A DNA stretch of 64,000 nt, taken from contig CANMVD010000001.1 in assembly GCA_947501275.1 (NCBI GenBank), forward strand, positions 1 through 64,000, read 5' to 3'. The notes beneath the pieces are model-generated. The model was not told where the DNA came from. It ran no database searches and saw only the letters and a program-made list of their open reading frames with translations. This document shows, one piece after another, positions 18,738 through 27,219 of the stretch. Positions within the stretch are counted from its first letter, which is position 1; every line of letters begins with the position of its first letter. This DNA is from an uncultured Tateyamaria sp. GTDB taxonomy: Bacteria; Pseudomonadota; Alphaproteobacteria; Rhodobacterales; Rhodobacteraceae. The position numbers were made by a program, and so were the translations under genes.

Positions 18738-19439
18738 CTACTCTTCGTTGTAACGGTAACCGATCCCATACAGCGTCTCAATCGCAGAGAATTCGCTGTC
18801 CGCCGTGCGCATCTTTTTGCGCAAGCGCTTGATGTGGCTGTCGATTGTCCGGTCGTCCACATAGACCTGATCGTCATATGCCACGTCCATCAGCTGGTCG
18901 CGGGATTTGACAAATCCGGGGCGTTGCGCAAGTGCTTGAAGCAGCAGGAACTCCGTAACGGTCAGAGAAACGTCCTTGCCTTTCCACGCAACAGCGTGAC
19001 GCAGCGGATCCATCCGGAGCTCGCCACGCTCCATTACTTTGGTTTCTTCAGTCACGCCTACTTCGTCAGTTGCAACCGCATCCTGGCGGCGCAGCAATGC
19101 GCGGATACGTTCAACCAGAAGACGCTGCGAAAACGGCTTTTTCACATAGTCGTCCGCGCCCATCCGCAAGCCCAGAACCTCATCGATCTCATCGTCCTTG
19201 GACGTTAGAAAAATGACCGGCATCGTTGTTTTCTGGCGCAGACGCTGCAACAGATCCATGCCATCCATGCGCGGCATCTTGATGTCCAGCACAGCCATGT
19301 CAGGCAGGCGTTTATTGAACGCATCCAGCGCCGCCTGACCATCATTATATGTTTCTACTTCGAACCCTTCGGCCTCAAGCGTCATGGATACCGACGTCAG
19401 GATGTTCCTGTCGTCGTCCACCAATGCAATCTTTGACAT
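18738..19439 (-). CDS. chvI: Response regulator ChvI
   Basis: The 233-residue product has an N-terminal receiver with phosphoacceptor Asp52 ([13 protein letters not shown]), the conserved Lys in [11 protein letters not shown], and an OmpR/PhoB winged-helix DNA-binding domain at the C-terminus ([20 protein letters not shown]). In rhizobia ChvI controls succinoglycan and envelope genes, and pckA is its neighbour there as well. Here pckA starts 362 nt away on the other strand, so the shared region is a likely target. ATG 19439 is the only good start. Confidence 0.95.
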   Translation of the reverse strand: MSKIALVDDDRNILTSVSMTLEAEGFEVETYNDGQAALDAFNKRLPDMAVLDIKMPRMDGMDLLQRLRQKTTMPVIFLTSKDDEIDEVLGLRMGADDYVKKPFSQRLLVERIRALLRRQDAVATDEVGVTEETKVMERGELRMDPLRHAVAWKGKDVSLTVTEFLLLQALAQRPGFVKSRDQLMDVAYDDQVYVDDRTIDSHIKRLRKKMRTADSEFSAIETLYGIGYRYNEE

Positions 19440-19801
19440 TGCCCGTTTCCTTATACTGCTCGTTTATTATTGTTGATTTTTTCAGGCATATTCCCGGGTT
19501 TGGGCCTGCGAATCAATCAATAAGTGCGAATCAGGTGATGAAAGCGCCCCTAGTGTCGCCAGAAATTGGTTAGGAATGGCTAAATTGCCTCACTTTCGTG
19601 TCTTGGTCGTACCTTTTGGAAACACTGTTTGCGCAACCGTTCCCCATGGTGGCGCTAACTGGGGTCAAGTTGCCTGTTCACCTGTGGAATCCGCGTGTTA
19701 AGACCGCACAGCGCGCGCGGATGACCCGCGCGCTGGCGCCACAACTGGCGCGTTCAGGTAGTAACGCCGTTTCATTCGAGGGCGGCACCGGGAGACATCA
19801 T
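19440..19801. promoter_or_regulatory. chvI-pckA divergent intergenic region, 362 nt
   Basis: This gap holds the promoters of both genes. An open frame with non-standard starts runs into pckA from 19598, but its sequence is not conserved PckA and has no ribosome-binding site, so I do not call it. A small inverted repeat, TGGCGCCA with TGGCGCG nearby, lies around 19733-19760. I see no clear ChvI site or riboswitch. Confidence 0.5.
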
Positions 19802-21400
19802 ATGACATTTGGACGGGTAAACCCGCAGTTCCGCGTTGAAGATCAAGGGATCACAGGGCTGGGCGATGTCTATTACAACTTGATCGAACCCGCTCTGATT
19901 GAGCGCGCCCTCAGCCGCGAAGAAGGCACATTGGGCAAAGGCGGCACTTTTCTTGTCACCACGGGCAAATTTACGGGCCGCTCACCCAAAGACAAACACG
20001 TCGTCGACACTCCCAGCGTTGCCGACACCATCTGGTGGGACAACAACGCCAAGATGTCGCCCGAAGGGTTTGACGCCCTTTACGAAGATATGCTGGCGCA
20101 CATGAAGGGACGCGAATACTACGTGCAGGACCTGATCGGTGGTGCCGATCCGACCTATGCCATCAATGTGCGCATGATTACCGAACTGGCGTGGCACGGG
20201 CTGTTCATCCGCCACATGCTGCGTCGTCCTGAAAGCGAAGATATTGCGGACTTCATCGCGGACTTTACGGTCATCAACTGCCCATCCTTTCAGGCAGACC
20301 CTGCCAAGCACGGGTGCCAGTCAGAAACCGTGATCGCGATGAACTTTGATCGCAAGATGATCCTGATCGGCGGCACAGAATATGCGGGCGAGAACAAGAA
20401 ATCCGTCTTTACGCTTTTGAACTACTTGCTGCCCGACAAGGGCGTGATGCCGATGCACTGCTCGGCCAACCACGCGCACGGCAATCCAGTGGACACGGCT
20501 GTGTTCTTTGGCTTGTCCGGCACAGGCAAGACGACACTTTCAGCAGACCCCGGACGGACGTTGATTGGGGACGATGAACATGGCTGGTCTGATCGCGGTA
20601 CGTTCAACTTTGAGGGCGGCTGTTATGCCAAGACGATCAACCTGAGCGCAGAGGCCGAGCCGGAAATATACGCCACGACCGAGAAATTCGGCACCGTGAT
20701 TGAAAACATGGTCTACGATCCCGACACCAAGGATCTGGATTTCGAGGATGACAGCCTGACGGCCAACATGCGGTGCGCCTACCCTCTGCACTACATCTCG
20801 AACGCATCAAGCAGTGCGCTTGGCGGGCATCCCAAGAACATCATCATGCTGACATGCGACGCATTCGGCGTTTTGCCGCCCATTGCGCGACTGACACCGG
20901 CACAGGCGATGTACCACTTCCTCAGCGGCTTTACGGCCAAGGTTGCCGGAACAGAGCGTGGGGTCACTGAACCACAGCCGACATTTTCTACCTGCTTCGG
21001 CGCGCCGTTTATGCCGCGCCGCCCCGAGGTGTACGGTAAGCTGCTGCAGGAAAAGATCGCCAAGCACGGCGCGACATGCTGGCTGGTGAATACCGGTTGG
21101 ACGGGTGGTGCCTATGGCACCGGAAGCCGTATGCCAATCCGCGCAACCCGCGCGCTGTTGACAGCGGCACTGGATGGCACCCTCGCAGCGACGGAATTCC
21201 GCAAAGACGTCAATTTCGGATTTAACGTGCCTGTCTCTGTGCCAGGCGTTGCCGACATCCTCCTTGATCCACGCCGGACGTGGGATGACGGGGCTGCCTA
21301 TGATGTGCAGGCCGCCAAACTGGTCGAGATGTTCTCGAACAACTTTGAACAGTATCTGCCCTACATTGACGAAGATGTGCGCGCCGCAGCCATTGGCTGA
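19802..21400 (+). CDS. pckA: Phosphoenolpyruvate carboxykinase (ATP)
   Basis: The 532-residue product contains the PEPCK P-loop GLSGTGKTT at residues 237-245, the DDEHGW metal/substrate loop just after it, and [12 protein letters not shown] near the N-terminus. It makes phosphoenolpyruvate and CO2 from oxaloacetate and ATP, the entry to gluconeogenesis during growth on organic acids. ATG 19802 has GGGAGA directly upstream and gives [20 protein letters not shown], the family N-terminus. It diverges from chvI and has a 362-nt leader. The gene ends convergently before the 21427 gene, 26 nt apart. Confidence 0.97.
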   Translation: MTFGRVNPQFRVEDQGITGLGDVYYNLIEPALIERALSREEGTLGKGGTFLVTTGKFTGRSPKDKHVVDTPSVADTIWWDNNAKMSPEGFDALYEDMLAHMKGREYYVQDLIGGADPTYAINVRMITELAWHGLFIRHMLRRPESEDIADFIADFTVINCPSFQADPAKHGCQSETVIAMNFDRKMILIGGTEYAGENKKSVFTLLNYLLPDKGVMPMHCSANHAHGNPVDTAVFFGLSGTGKTTLSADPGRTLIGDDEHGWSDRGTFNFEGGCYAKTINLSAEAEPEIYATTEKFGTVIENMVYDPDTKDLDFEDDSLTANMRCAYPLHYISNASSSALGGHPKNIIMLTCDAFGVLPPIARLTPAQAMYHFLSGFTAKVAGTERGVTEPQPTFSTCFGAPFMPRRPEVYGKLLQEKIAKHGATCWLVNTGWTGGAYGTGSRMPIRATRALLTAALDGTLAATEFRKDVNFGFNVPVSVPGVADILLDPRRTWDDGAAYDVQAAKLVEMFSNNFEQYLPYIDEDVRAAAIG

Positions 21401-21426
21401 GGCGCCACAAGTCGTCAGGCCGCCAA

Positions 21427-22152
21427 TCAGGCCGCGCGCTTTTGAGGCGCCTCGGGGCGCGCGATTGGCAAAGTCAGCAAATAGTCGATGTCGTCACGGT
21501 GCAGATAGGCCATGACCGTTTCGATCGGCGGGCGGCCGTCGGCGGGGTGCCACTGCAATGCTGCCGGGTCCGTGTGCATCCAGCCGGTGCGCGCGGCCAG
21601 CCCTTTGTAATGCACAGCGTTCAGGATAAAGGCGAACACGTGATCCGGGTTCCAATGCTGGGTCGCCATCCAGAAACCATACCGCGCCAGAACTGTAGAC
21701 AACCCGCTGCCGCGGTAACGTCCAGTGTCATCGCTGATCCAGAATTCCCCGTGATAGGCCAGACGCCCCGTCATACGCTGAGCCCCGGGGCCGGCCTGAT
21801 AATTGGACTGGTTCAGATCAAGCGGAATGGAGGGCGGTGGAAAATCAGTGAAATTGGCCTTGAGATAACTGGCCAATGTGCTGCCTGTGGCATCGATAAG
21901 CTTGAGCGCCTGCGTGTGCATGACTGTGCCGTCCGGATCTGTCGCAGCGATCCAAAACGCTGACGCATCATCAAAGTCATGTCTTTCAGGATCAAACGGC
22001 GCACCGATTGTGTGATCCGGGCGCGCGGACCGCAGCAGGTCTTTGTATTGATCAAAGTCATAACCGACTCGCAGGGTGAGGTTATGCGCTGCAAAAAGCC
22101 GTAAGCTGGTGGCGACGAATCGTTCACCGGTATGCATGTTGTGAAAAGTCAC
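21427..22152 (-). CDS. Hypothetical protein, possibly GNAT/acyltransferase fold
   Basis: The 241-residue product (start GTG 22152, AAGGAG 8 nt upstream) has no family I recognise for certain. Features visible are FDDASAFWIAATDPDGTVMH, a long middle strand, RYRGSGLSTVLARYGFW and FAFILNAVHYKGLAARTGW. The RxxG-Gly loop followed by a long helix looks like the acyl-CoA-binding turn of GNAT enzymes, and the overall order of strand-strand-helix is compatible. I rate this as inference. It lies 68 nt downstream of, and on the same strand as, an odd LysR-type gene, so the two may be one operon and one functional unit. A longer TTG start at 22185 is possible. Confidence 0.6.
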   Translation of the reverse strand: MTFHNMHTGERFVATSLRLFAAHNLTLRVGYDFDQYKDLLRSARPDHTIGAPFDPERHDFDDASAFWIAATDPDGTVMHTQALKLIDATGSTLASYLKANFTDFPPPSIPLDLNQSNYQAGPGAQRMTGRLAYHGEFWISDDTGRYRGSGLSTVLARYGFWMATQHWNPDHVFAFILNAVHYKGLAARTGWMHTDPAALQWHPADGRPPIETVMAYLHRDDIDYLLTLPIARPEAPQKRAA

Positions 22153-22220
22153 CCGAGTCACTCCTTCTCGTGTAAGGTGTGACAAGTGTAGCTGATTATT
22201 TACCAGACTCCCAAGTACGG

Positions 22221-23111
22221 TTAATTTTCCGAAAAAACGACGAAAACTTCGTCTGTCATCTCCTCCAGCGACGATTGATCAAGACCTGAAACCCGAATCG
22301 TATCCGGGCGGTCCACGACGACCATCAGGGCAAAACTGCCATCCGGCATGTGGCAACCCAGCAATAGGCGCTCAAAGACAAGGTGTTCTGCAGGCTCTCC
22401 CGGGCGTCGCGGAATCCGTGTGACCACCTGATCGAGCCGCATACCGCGCGTCGTCTGCACCTCGCGCAAGGGAACATCCATCACGCGCGCCAGTTCCGGT
22501 CCAAAAGGAAACTGATCCAAGGACCGCCCGACGCTACTACGTGCCGCAGCCCAGCCCCACCATCGCGAGTAAAACGACTTTTCCCCGACCTCGGTGCAAA
22601 TCCATCCGGCGGCGGTATCCCGATAGATCAACGAATACGGGCGTACACGATTGATGCGTGGATGCTCCAGCGCGCCTTGCGCCTCGCCCCACGACTGGAT
22701 GGCGGCGCGAAACAGGCCCGAAGGGTTGCTCCATGCAATGCTGATGGGTTGCTGTTGTTGGTGGTAATACCAGCCCTGTTTATCAACGTAGGACATGCCC
22801 ATAAGGCCATCCACGTCCTTGATCTGCCCGCGCAGCCACAACCGCCCGTGTCCCAGTAATGACTGCGCCGATGGCAAGGCGGCCTCGCCCGCTGGCGTCA
22901 ACTCATAACGCCGGTTCACAACCTCAAACAGACGCTCCCCCCGCAACTCTTCCAACTGTGCGATATGACGACGTACGGTCTGGCGCGTGCTGTTCAGGTC
23001 ATCCACAGCGTGAGACAGGTTTAACGTATGCGCCAAAGTCGTGAATGACCGAAGCATTTCAAAAAGTAACGGTTGGTTAAGCTCTTGTATGTCAGGCAAG
23101 GGAGCGTTCAC
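22221..23111 (-). CDS. LysR-type HTH regulator with non-canonical C-terminal domain
   Basis: The 296-residue product has a LysR-like winged helix at residues about 12-75 (LLFEMLRSFTTLAHTLNLSHAVDDL, with the recognition helix in TRQTVRRHIAQLEELRGERLF and ELTPAGEAAL). The rest does not look like the usual two-lobe periplasmic-binding-like effector domain. It is Trp- and Tyr-rich (GWYYHQQQQPISIAW, FYSRWWGWAAARSSVG) and ends in a strand pattern with SFALMVVVDRPDTIRVSGLD that is more like a PAS-type sensor. Start ATG 23111. It is followed by the acetyltransferase-like gene and lies divergent from a small XRE regulator. Ligand and targets are unknown. Confidence 0.75.
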   Translation of the reverse strand: MNAPLPDIQELNQPLLFEMLRSFTTLAHTLNLSHAVDDLNSTRQTVRRHIAQLEELRGERLFEVVNRRYELTPAGEAALPSAQSLLGHGRLWLRGQIKDVDGLMGMSYVDKQGWYYHQQQQPISIAWSNPSGLFRAAIQSWGEAQGALEHPRINRVRPYSLIYRDTAAGWICTEVGEKSFYSRWWGWAAARSSVGRSLDQFPFGPELARVMDVPLREVQTTRGMRLDQVVTRIPRRPGEPAEHLVFERLLLGCHMPDGSFALMVVVDRPDTIRVSGLDQSSLEEMTDEVFVVFSEN

Positions 23112-23144
23112 GGTAGGGATCCTGGATGTATGACAAATAATACC

Positions 23145-23154
23145 TTAACGTTAA
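23145..23154. promoter_or_regulatory. Palindrome TTAACGTTAA upstream of the LysR-like gene
   Basis: A perfect 10-bp A/T-rich palindrome is 34 nt before the LysR-like start and 115 nt before the XRE start. An autoregulatory site is plausible, but the sequence is short and could be chance. Confidence 0.3.
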
Positions 23155-23269
23155 AAATTTAATACATCAATGCTACATTGACGTGTAGAAGTGGTGCGTA
23201 TGTAGTCAATTGAAACGACTCTCCAGATCACTGATCACTCGATCATAGATCAACCGGAGGTAAGTAAAG

Positions 23270-23629
23270 ATGTCGCATCCCGTAGATGTCCACGTTGGCA
23301 AACGACTAAAGCAGATCCGCACATTGCGCCGCATGTCGCAAACAGATGTGGCCAAGCGTCTCAGCCTGTCATTCCAACAAATCCAGAAGTACGAGATCGG
23401 TTCAAACCGGATTGCTGCCAGCCGTCTTTTTGAACTGTCGCGCATTCTGGATGTACCAACAGCATACTTCTTTGAAGGTCTCGTCGAGGCGGAAACCATG
23501 CCTCGTAACGACAAAGGTCTTGATATCGTGAATGCTCTGGCTGCAATCGAAGATGACAAGATTAAGTCGCGTATTGTTACGTTTATCGAAGATGTCTCAG
23601 GCTTGACCGTCGCGCGCCGCGCGTCCTGA
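23270..23629 (+). CDS. XRE-family transcriptional regulator
   Basis: The 119-residue product is a one-domain HTH_3 repressor: helix-turn-helix at about 10-65 (VGKRLKQIRTLRRMSQTDVAKRL, then SFQQIQKYEIGSNRIAASRL) and a short tail with FIEDVSGLTVARRAS. It belongs to the family of small alphaproteobacterial cytosolic regulators of the SinR/HipB type. Start ATG 23270 has GGAGGTAA upstream. It is divergent from the LysR-like gene. Function and target unknown; related proteins are often linked to stress or motility. Confidence 0.87.
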   Translation: MSHPVDVHVGKRLKQIRTLRRMSQTDVAKRLSLSFQQIQKYEIGSNRIAASRLFELSRILDVPTAYFFEGLVEAETMPRNDKGLDIVNALAAIEDDKIKSRIVTFIEDVSGLTVARRAS

Positions 23630-23718
23630 GCCGACCCGGATCTTTTGGCCGGACGCGCATGTAAGCCCAATGTGGCGCGCACCGGCGGCGACCCGAATCG
23701 CCCGGATCCACCCGCCTG

Positions 23719-23774
23719 ACCGCTTAACCTCAAAGCCCAGAAGGGCCTGCGCGCACAGCGCGAGGTTGAGCGGT
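23719..23774. other. Possible three-way-junction RNA element
   Basis: An outer stem of 13 bp with one mismatch (ACCGCTTAACCTC with GAGGTTGAGCGGT) encloses two small hairpins: GCCC-AGAA-GGGC at 23735-23746 and GCGC-ACA-GCGC at 23751-23761. There is no T tract, so it is not a standard terminator. It lies about 90 nt after the XRE stop and 340 nt before mcd. It could be a structured RNA, a processing site or a protein-binding element. Confidence 0.4.
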
Positions 23775-23809
23775 GGAGTGGCGGCACATGTGGGCACACC
23801 CCTTCATTA

Positions 23810-23829
23810 ATGTTCGTTCAGATGAACAT
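23810..23829. promoter_or_regulatory. Inverted repeat ATGTTC-N8-GAACAT
   Basis: A perfect 6-bp inverted repeat with an 8-nt spacer lies in the mcd upstream region. It could be a dimer-binding operator. The evidence is weak. Confidence 0.25.
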
Positions 23830-24009
23830 GACTTCGCTTGGTGTGGCGATGAATGGACGCGACTCGCGGTTGCGCATCTGCTTTGGGTGATTCTCGCGTC
23901 GCGTGCCGATTTTGGTGGCAGATGCCCAAAGTCTTGGCGCGATGCGCATAATAAGGCTCCGGTCCGCACCATTGGGCGCAAGCCTAGCGCCGCAACGCGG
24001 AAAGGCAAC

Positions 24010-24057
24010 GCGCAACAATAGAACAAAACAGAATAAAGAAACGAATATTTGTTGCGC
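24010..24057. promoter_or_regulatory. 9-bp inverted repeat in the mcd leader
   Basis: GCGCAACAA at 24010-24018 and its exact complement TTGTTGCGC at 24049-24057 flank 30 nt of A-rich DNA, ending 52 nt before the mcd start. It could be an operator pair or a stem in the mRNA leader. It does not resemble a T-tailed terminator. Confidence 0.4.
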
Positions 24058-24109
24058 TGCACCTGCAGCATTGCTAGGACGTGCGGAGATTTGCACGAGG
24101 ACACAAAAC

Positions 24110-25798
24110 ATGGCGCACGATGGACAAGACATGATCAATGTAACGCCCGTTTTACTGGACGACCTTCTGTCGCTGACCAGCGCATCCATCGCGCCCGTGG
24201 AATCCGTGCTGGACCAAGCACGTGCGCATCTTCGCGACTTACTCAGCGTGAACGGCCGCGTTTCTGCGGAGCTGATTGAAGAACATCAAACCGCGGCCCA
24301 TGGTCTTGCGTGGCTGGCCACTTATGTCGAAGCCCTGCGCCAGATGCAGAAATGGGCTGAAGCGTTGCAGTCGGACTCGAAATTCGGAGAGGTCGAGGCG
24401 CTCATTCACCAAATCACATTTGGCGAGTATCTCTGGCAGATCTACGGCGGCATCCAGATGAATCAGGGGGAAGTCCTGCGGCCGCAGGACATGGGCCTGA
24501 GCCAGGATGACATGCGCGCAATGATGCAGCCTGCAATCCAGACCCTCACACAGTCAGGAAATACCCAAGCCGCGCGCTTGCGCCTTGTTGCGCTGATGCA
24601 GGAACGCAGTGCCGAGATCACTGTGGGTGCCTCTGGCCTTGATGATGAGTTGGAAATGATCCGCGAACAGTTCCGGCGCTACGCGGTGGAAAAGGTCGAA
24701 CCGTTCGCCCATGACTGGCACCTCAAGGATGAACTGATCCCCATGGAGATCATCGACGAGCTGGCAGAAATGGGTGTGTTTGGCCTGACCATTCCAGAGG
24801 AATACGGCGGTCTGGGTCTCTCCAAGGCCTCTATGTGCGTGGTCTCAGAAGAACTGAGCCGTGGTTATATTGGCGTGGGCTCGCTTGGCACACGGTCTGA
24901 AATCGCAGCCGAACTGATCATCGCGGGTGGTACGGAAGAACAGAAACAGAAGTGGCTGCCGCAGTTGGCATCAGCCGAAACGCTGCCGACGGCTGTGTTC
25001 ACCGAACCCAACACCGGATCAGACTTGGGCAGCCTGCGCACGCGCGCCGTCAAGGACGACAATGGCGACTACAAGGTGACAGGCAACAAGACATGGATCA
25101 CCCACGCCACCCGCACGCAAGTCATGACGCTCATGGCGCGAACGGACCCAAACACAACCGACTACAAGGGCCTGTCCATGTTCCTTGCGGAAAAGACACC
25201 CGGCACGGATGAAAACCCCTTTCCCACCGAAGGAATGACGGGCGGCGAAATCGAAGTACTCGGCTATCGTGGCATGAAGGAATACGAGCTTGGCTTTGAT
25301 AACTTCCACGTCAAGGGCGAGAACCTGCTGGGCGGCGAAGAGGGCAAAGGCTTCAAGCAATTGATGGAGACGTTTGAATCCGCGCGCATTCAAACTGCGG
25401 CTCGCGCCATCGGGGTTGCGCAATCTGCACTCGATATTTCGATGCAGTATGCAATCGATCGCAAGCAGTTCGGCAAATCACTGATCAACTTCCCACGGGT
25501 CGCCAACAAACTGGCGATGATGGCCGTCGAAATAATGGTGGCGCGCCAACTCACCTATTTCTCTGCCTTTGAAAAAGACGAAGGGCGGCGCTGCGATGTC
25601 GAGGCTGGCATGGCGAAACTTTTGGGCGCGCGTGTGGCGTGGGCTGCGGCGGACAACGGGCTGCAAATCCACGGCGGCAACGGCTTTGCGTTGGAGTACA
25701 AGATTTCCCGCGTGCTGTGTGATGCCCGCATCCTCAACATCTTTGAAGGTGCGGCAGAAATTCAGGCGCAAGTGATCGCGCGCCGCTTGCTGGGCTGA
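24110..25798 (+). CDS. mcd: (2S)-methylsuccinyl-CoA dehydrogenase
   Basis: The 562-residue product is an acyl-CoA dehydrogenase with an N-terminal extension of about 170 residues (contains HQITFGEYLWQIYGG and MNQGEVLRPQDMG). That extension and the KGLSMFLAEKTPGTDENPFP region are characteristic of Mcd. The FAD domain spans about 180-562 with TEPNTGSDLGS and QIHGGNGFALEYKISRVLCD. The enzyme oxidises methylsuccinyl-CoA to mesaconyl-CoA in the ethylmalonyl-CoA pathway, which replaces the glyoxylate cycle for acetyl-CoA assimilation. ETF is the usual electron acceptor. ATG 24110 is followed by a second in-frame ATG at 24131. Ordinary short acyl-CoA dehydrogenases are about 380 residues. Confidence 0.9.
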   Translation: MAHDGQDMINVTPVLLDDLLSLTSASIAPVESVLDQARAHLRDLLSVNGRVSAELIEEHQTAAHGLAWLATYVEALRQMQKWAEALQSDSKFGEVEALIHQITFGEYLWQIYGGIQMNQGEVLRPQDMGLSQDDMRAMMQPAIQTLTQSGNTQAARLRLVALMQERSAEITVGASGLDDELEMIREQFRRYAVEKVEPFAHDWHLKDELIPMEIIDELAEMGVFGLTIPEEYGGLGLSKASMCVVSEELSRGYIGVGSLGTRSEIAAELIIAGGTEEQKQKWLPQLASAETLPTAVFTEPNTGSDLGSLRTRAVKDDNGDYKVTGNKTWITHATRTQVMTLMARTDPNTTDYKGLSMFLAEKTPGTDENPFPTEGMTGGEIEVLGYRGMKEYELGFDNFHVKGENLLGGEEGKGFKQLMETFESARIQTAARAIGVAQSALDISMQYAIDRKQFGKSLINFPRVANKLAMMAVEIMVARQLTYFSAFEKDEGRRCDVEAGMAKLLGARVAWAAADNGLQIHGGNGFALEYKISRVLCDARILNIFEGAAEIQAQVIARRLLG

Positions 25799-25893
25799 AC
25801 CGTTTTCCCAAGCCCATCACAGTCCCGGTCATCCTTCACAGGTGGCCGGGGCTAACGTGTTGACGCGGTAGGCCAATCAGCCAAAAGTGGCAC

Positions 25894-26490
25894 ATGCTCA
25901 CCTTTGCCGCTGCCGTCTTTTTCCTGATCATAACCCCCGGCCCCGGCGTCTTGTCCGCTGCGGGCGTGGGTGCGGCCTACGGCATGCAGTCGGGTCTACG
26001 CTACGTTTTAGGGCTGTTCATCGGGAATAATCTGGTGATTATCGCGGTCATATCGGGGCTTGCAGCGCTGGTTTTGGCCAGCCCGTCTCTGCGCATCATC
26101 CTGTTTGCGCTGTCCACCGCGTACCTTTTGTACTTGGCGCTGCGCATCGCAACTGCAGGCTCGAACCTCGCCTTTATCCCGGCCAAATCCGAGCCCGGTG
26201 TTATCGCCGGTGTCTTGCTGCAACCCATCAATCCCAAGGCTTATGCCGTGAACACCGCCCTGTTTTCAGGCTTTGCCATTTTCCCAGAGGCGCCGCTGGC
26301 CGAGGCCGCTTGGAAATTGCTCATCGTGAACGCCATATGGCTGCCCATCCACGTTCTTTGGGTCTGGTTTGGCGCACGGCTGAAACAGTTGAACCTCGCC
26401 CCGGCCCGGCAAAAAGCCATCAACATGGCCATGGCCGCATCAATGGTACTTGTTGTCGGACTGGCGGTTGTGTCGCAACTGACTGCTTAG
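25894..26490 (+). CDS. LysE/RhtB-family amino-acid exporter
   Basis: The 198-residue product has the LysE start (LTFAAAVFFLIITPGPGVLS) and about six membrane helices. The TPGPG motif near the N-terminus is the family signature. It probably exports an amino acid or derivative from the cell; the substrate cannot be told. It follows mcd by 95 nt and converges on the hypothetical gene at 26487 with a 4-nt overlap of stops. A second LysE-family gene is at 46033. Confidence 0.9.
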   Translation: MLTFAAAVFFLIITPGPGVLSAAGVGAAYGMQSGLRYVLGLFIGNNLVIIAVISGLAALVLASPSLRIILFALSTAYLLYLALRIATAGSNLAFIPAKSEPGVIAGVLLQPINPKAYAVNTALFSGFAIFPEAPLAEAAWKLLIVNAIWLPIHVLWVWFGARLKQLNLAPARQKAINMAMAASMVLVVGLAVVSQLTA

Positions 26491-27083
26491 CGCTGCGCGA
26501 TAACCCGACAGGGGTAGACCGGCAAGAACACCTCGCGATCCTTGGCTGCAAAGGCCGTGCACCGTTCCAAAGCACCCGCGCTGGCCGCTGCAGTTGTATC
26601 GCCCCGCGCCAACGCAAATGCGCCTGTATCCGCCACTGCAAAGGCCACGGGGCTTGGCGTTCTGACAAAGCGCGCAAAGCCATGTGCCATCTTCTCGGTC
26701 ATTGCCATATTGGTGCCGACACCGGTAGTCAGTTCCACCCGTACTTCGTACACTGCACAGTCTTTGCCGTTGTGCGCACACCAGGTCATAGCGTCGGCCG
26801 TCGCTGCCTCTTCGGTCAGATAACCTCGGACCCACCCGTACGCGGTCTTACCCCGGACAAACACGGAAACGTCGCTGACCCCTCTGTCCCATTTTACATA
26901 CTCGGCGCGCATTTTCCCGGGCATGTCAGCCGGGCCCTGCGCCGGTTCCGGGTCAACCGTTTCGCGCGCGACGTCCTGCACCTGTTGTTCAAGCTGGACC
27001 ACCGCCAAAACAGCAAGAATCACTAAGCCTACCAAGAGGATGACAACATCCAACCCTGTCAGGCTGAACTTCTTGTTCAACAT
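26487..27083 (-). CDS. Membrane-anchored hypothetical protein with repeated Cys-containing halves
   Basis: The 198-residue protein has one N-terminal membrane helix (about 9-29, LDVVILLVGLVILAVLAVV) and a soluble periplasmic part. Two related halves can be seen: AYGWVRGYLTEEAATADAMTWC..KDCAVYEV and AFALARGDTTAAASAGALERC..VYPCRVIA. In both, an Ala-rich helix ends in Cys and a second Cys or Val/Tyr strand follows about 10 residues later. This looks like a duplicated small domain with disulfides, similar in pattern to DUF4189-like secreted domains. I do not recognise a family. Start ATG 27083. Confidence 0.65.
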   Translation of the reverse strand: MLNKKFSLTGLDVVILLVGLVILAVLAVVQLEQQVQDVARETVDPEPAQGPADMPGKMRAEYVKWDRGVSDVSVFVRGKTAYGWVRGYLTEEAATADAMTWCAHNGKDCAVYEVRVELTTGVGTNMAMTEKMAHGFARFVRTPSPVAFAVADTGAFALARGDTTAAASAGALERCTAFAAKDREVFLPVYPCRVIAQR

Positions 27084-27219
27084 GCCTTAGCCCTCGACCC
27101 GCTCCTGCCTCGCCCTCAATATAAGCAAGAATCCCCACGCGTGTGCGACAAAGCGCCCATTCGCCGCAAATGGCCCCGTTTCCCTTGTAACTGGAAATAC
27201 GCAGTCGTATCGCACGGAT

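Larger units (their letters stand above)
23630..24109. other. 480-nt intergenic region rich in inverted repeats
   Basis: There is no credible gene. Open frames on either strand here are short, lack ribosome-binding sites and look like shadows. The region holds three separate inverted-repeat elements described below: a possible folded RNA at 23719-23774, a 6-bp repeat at 23810-23829, and a 9-bp repeat at 24010-24057. It is the leader and promoter zone of mcd. Confidence 0.6.

Noticed and set aside
23206-23799. 197-codon minus-strand frame over the XRE gene
   Set aside because: It is antisense to a well-supported regulator with a good ribosome-binding site and has no domain.
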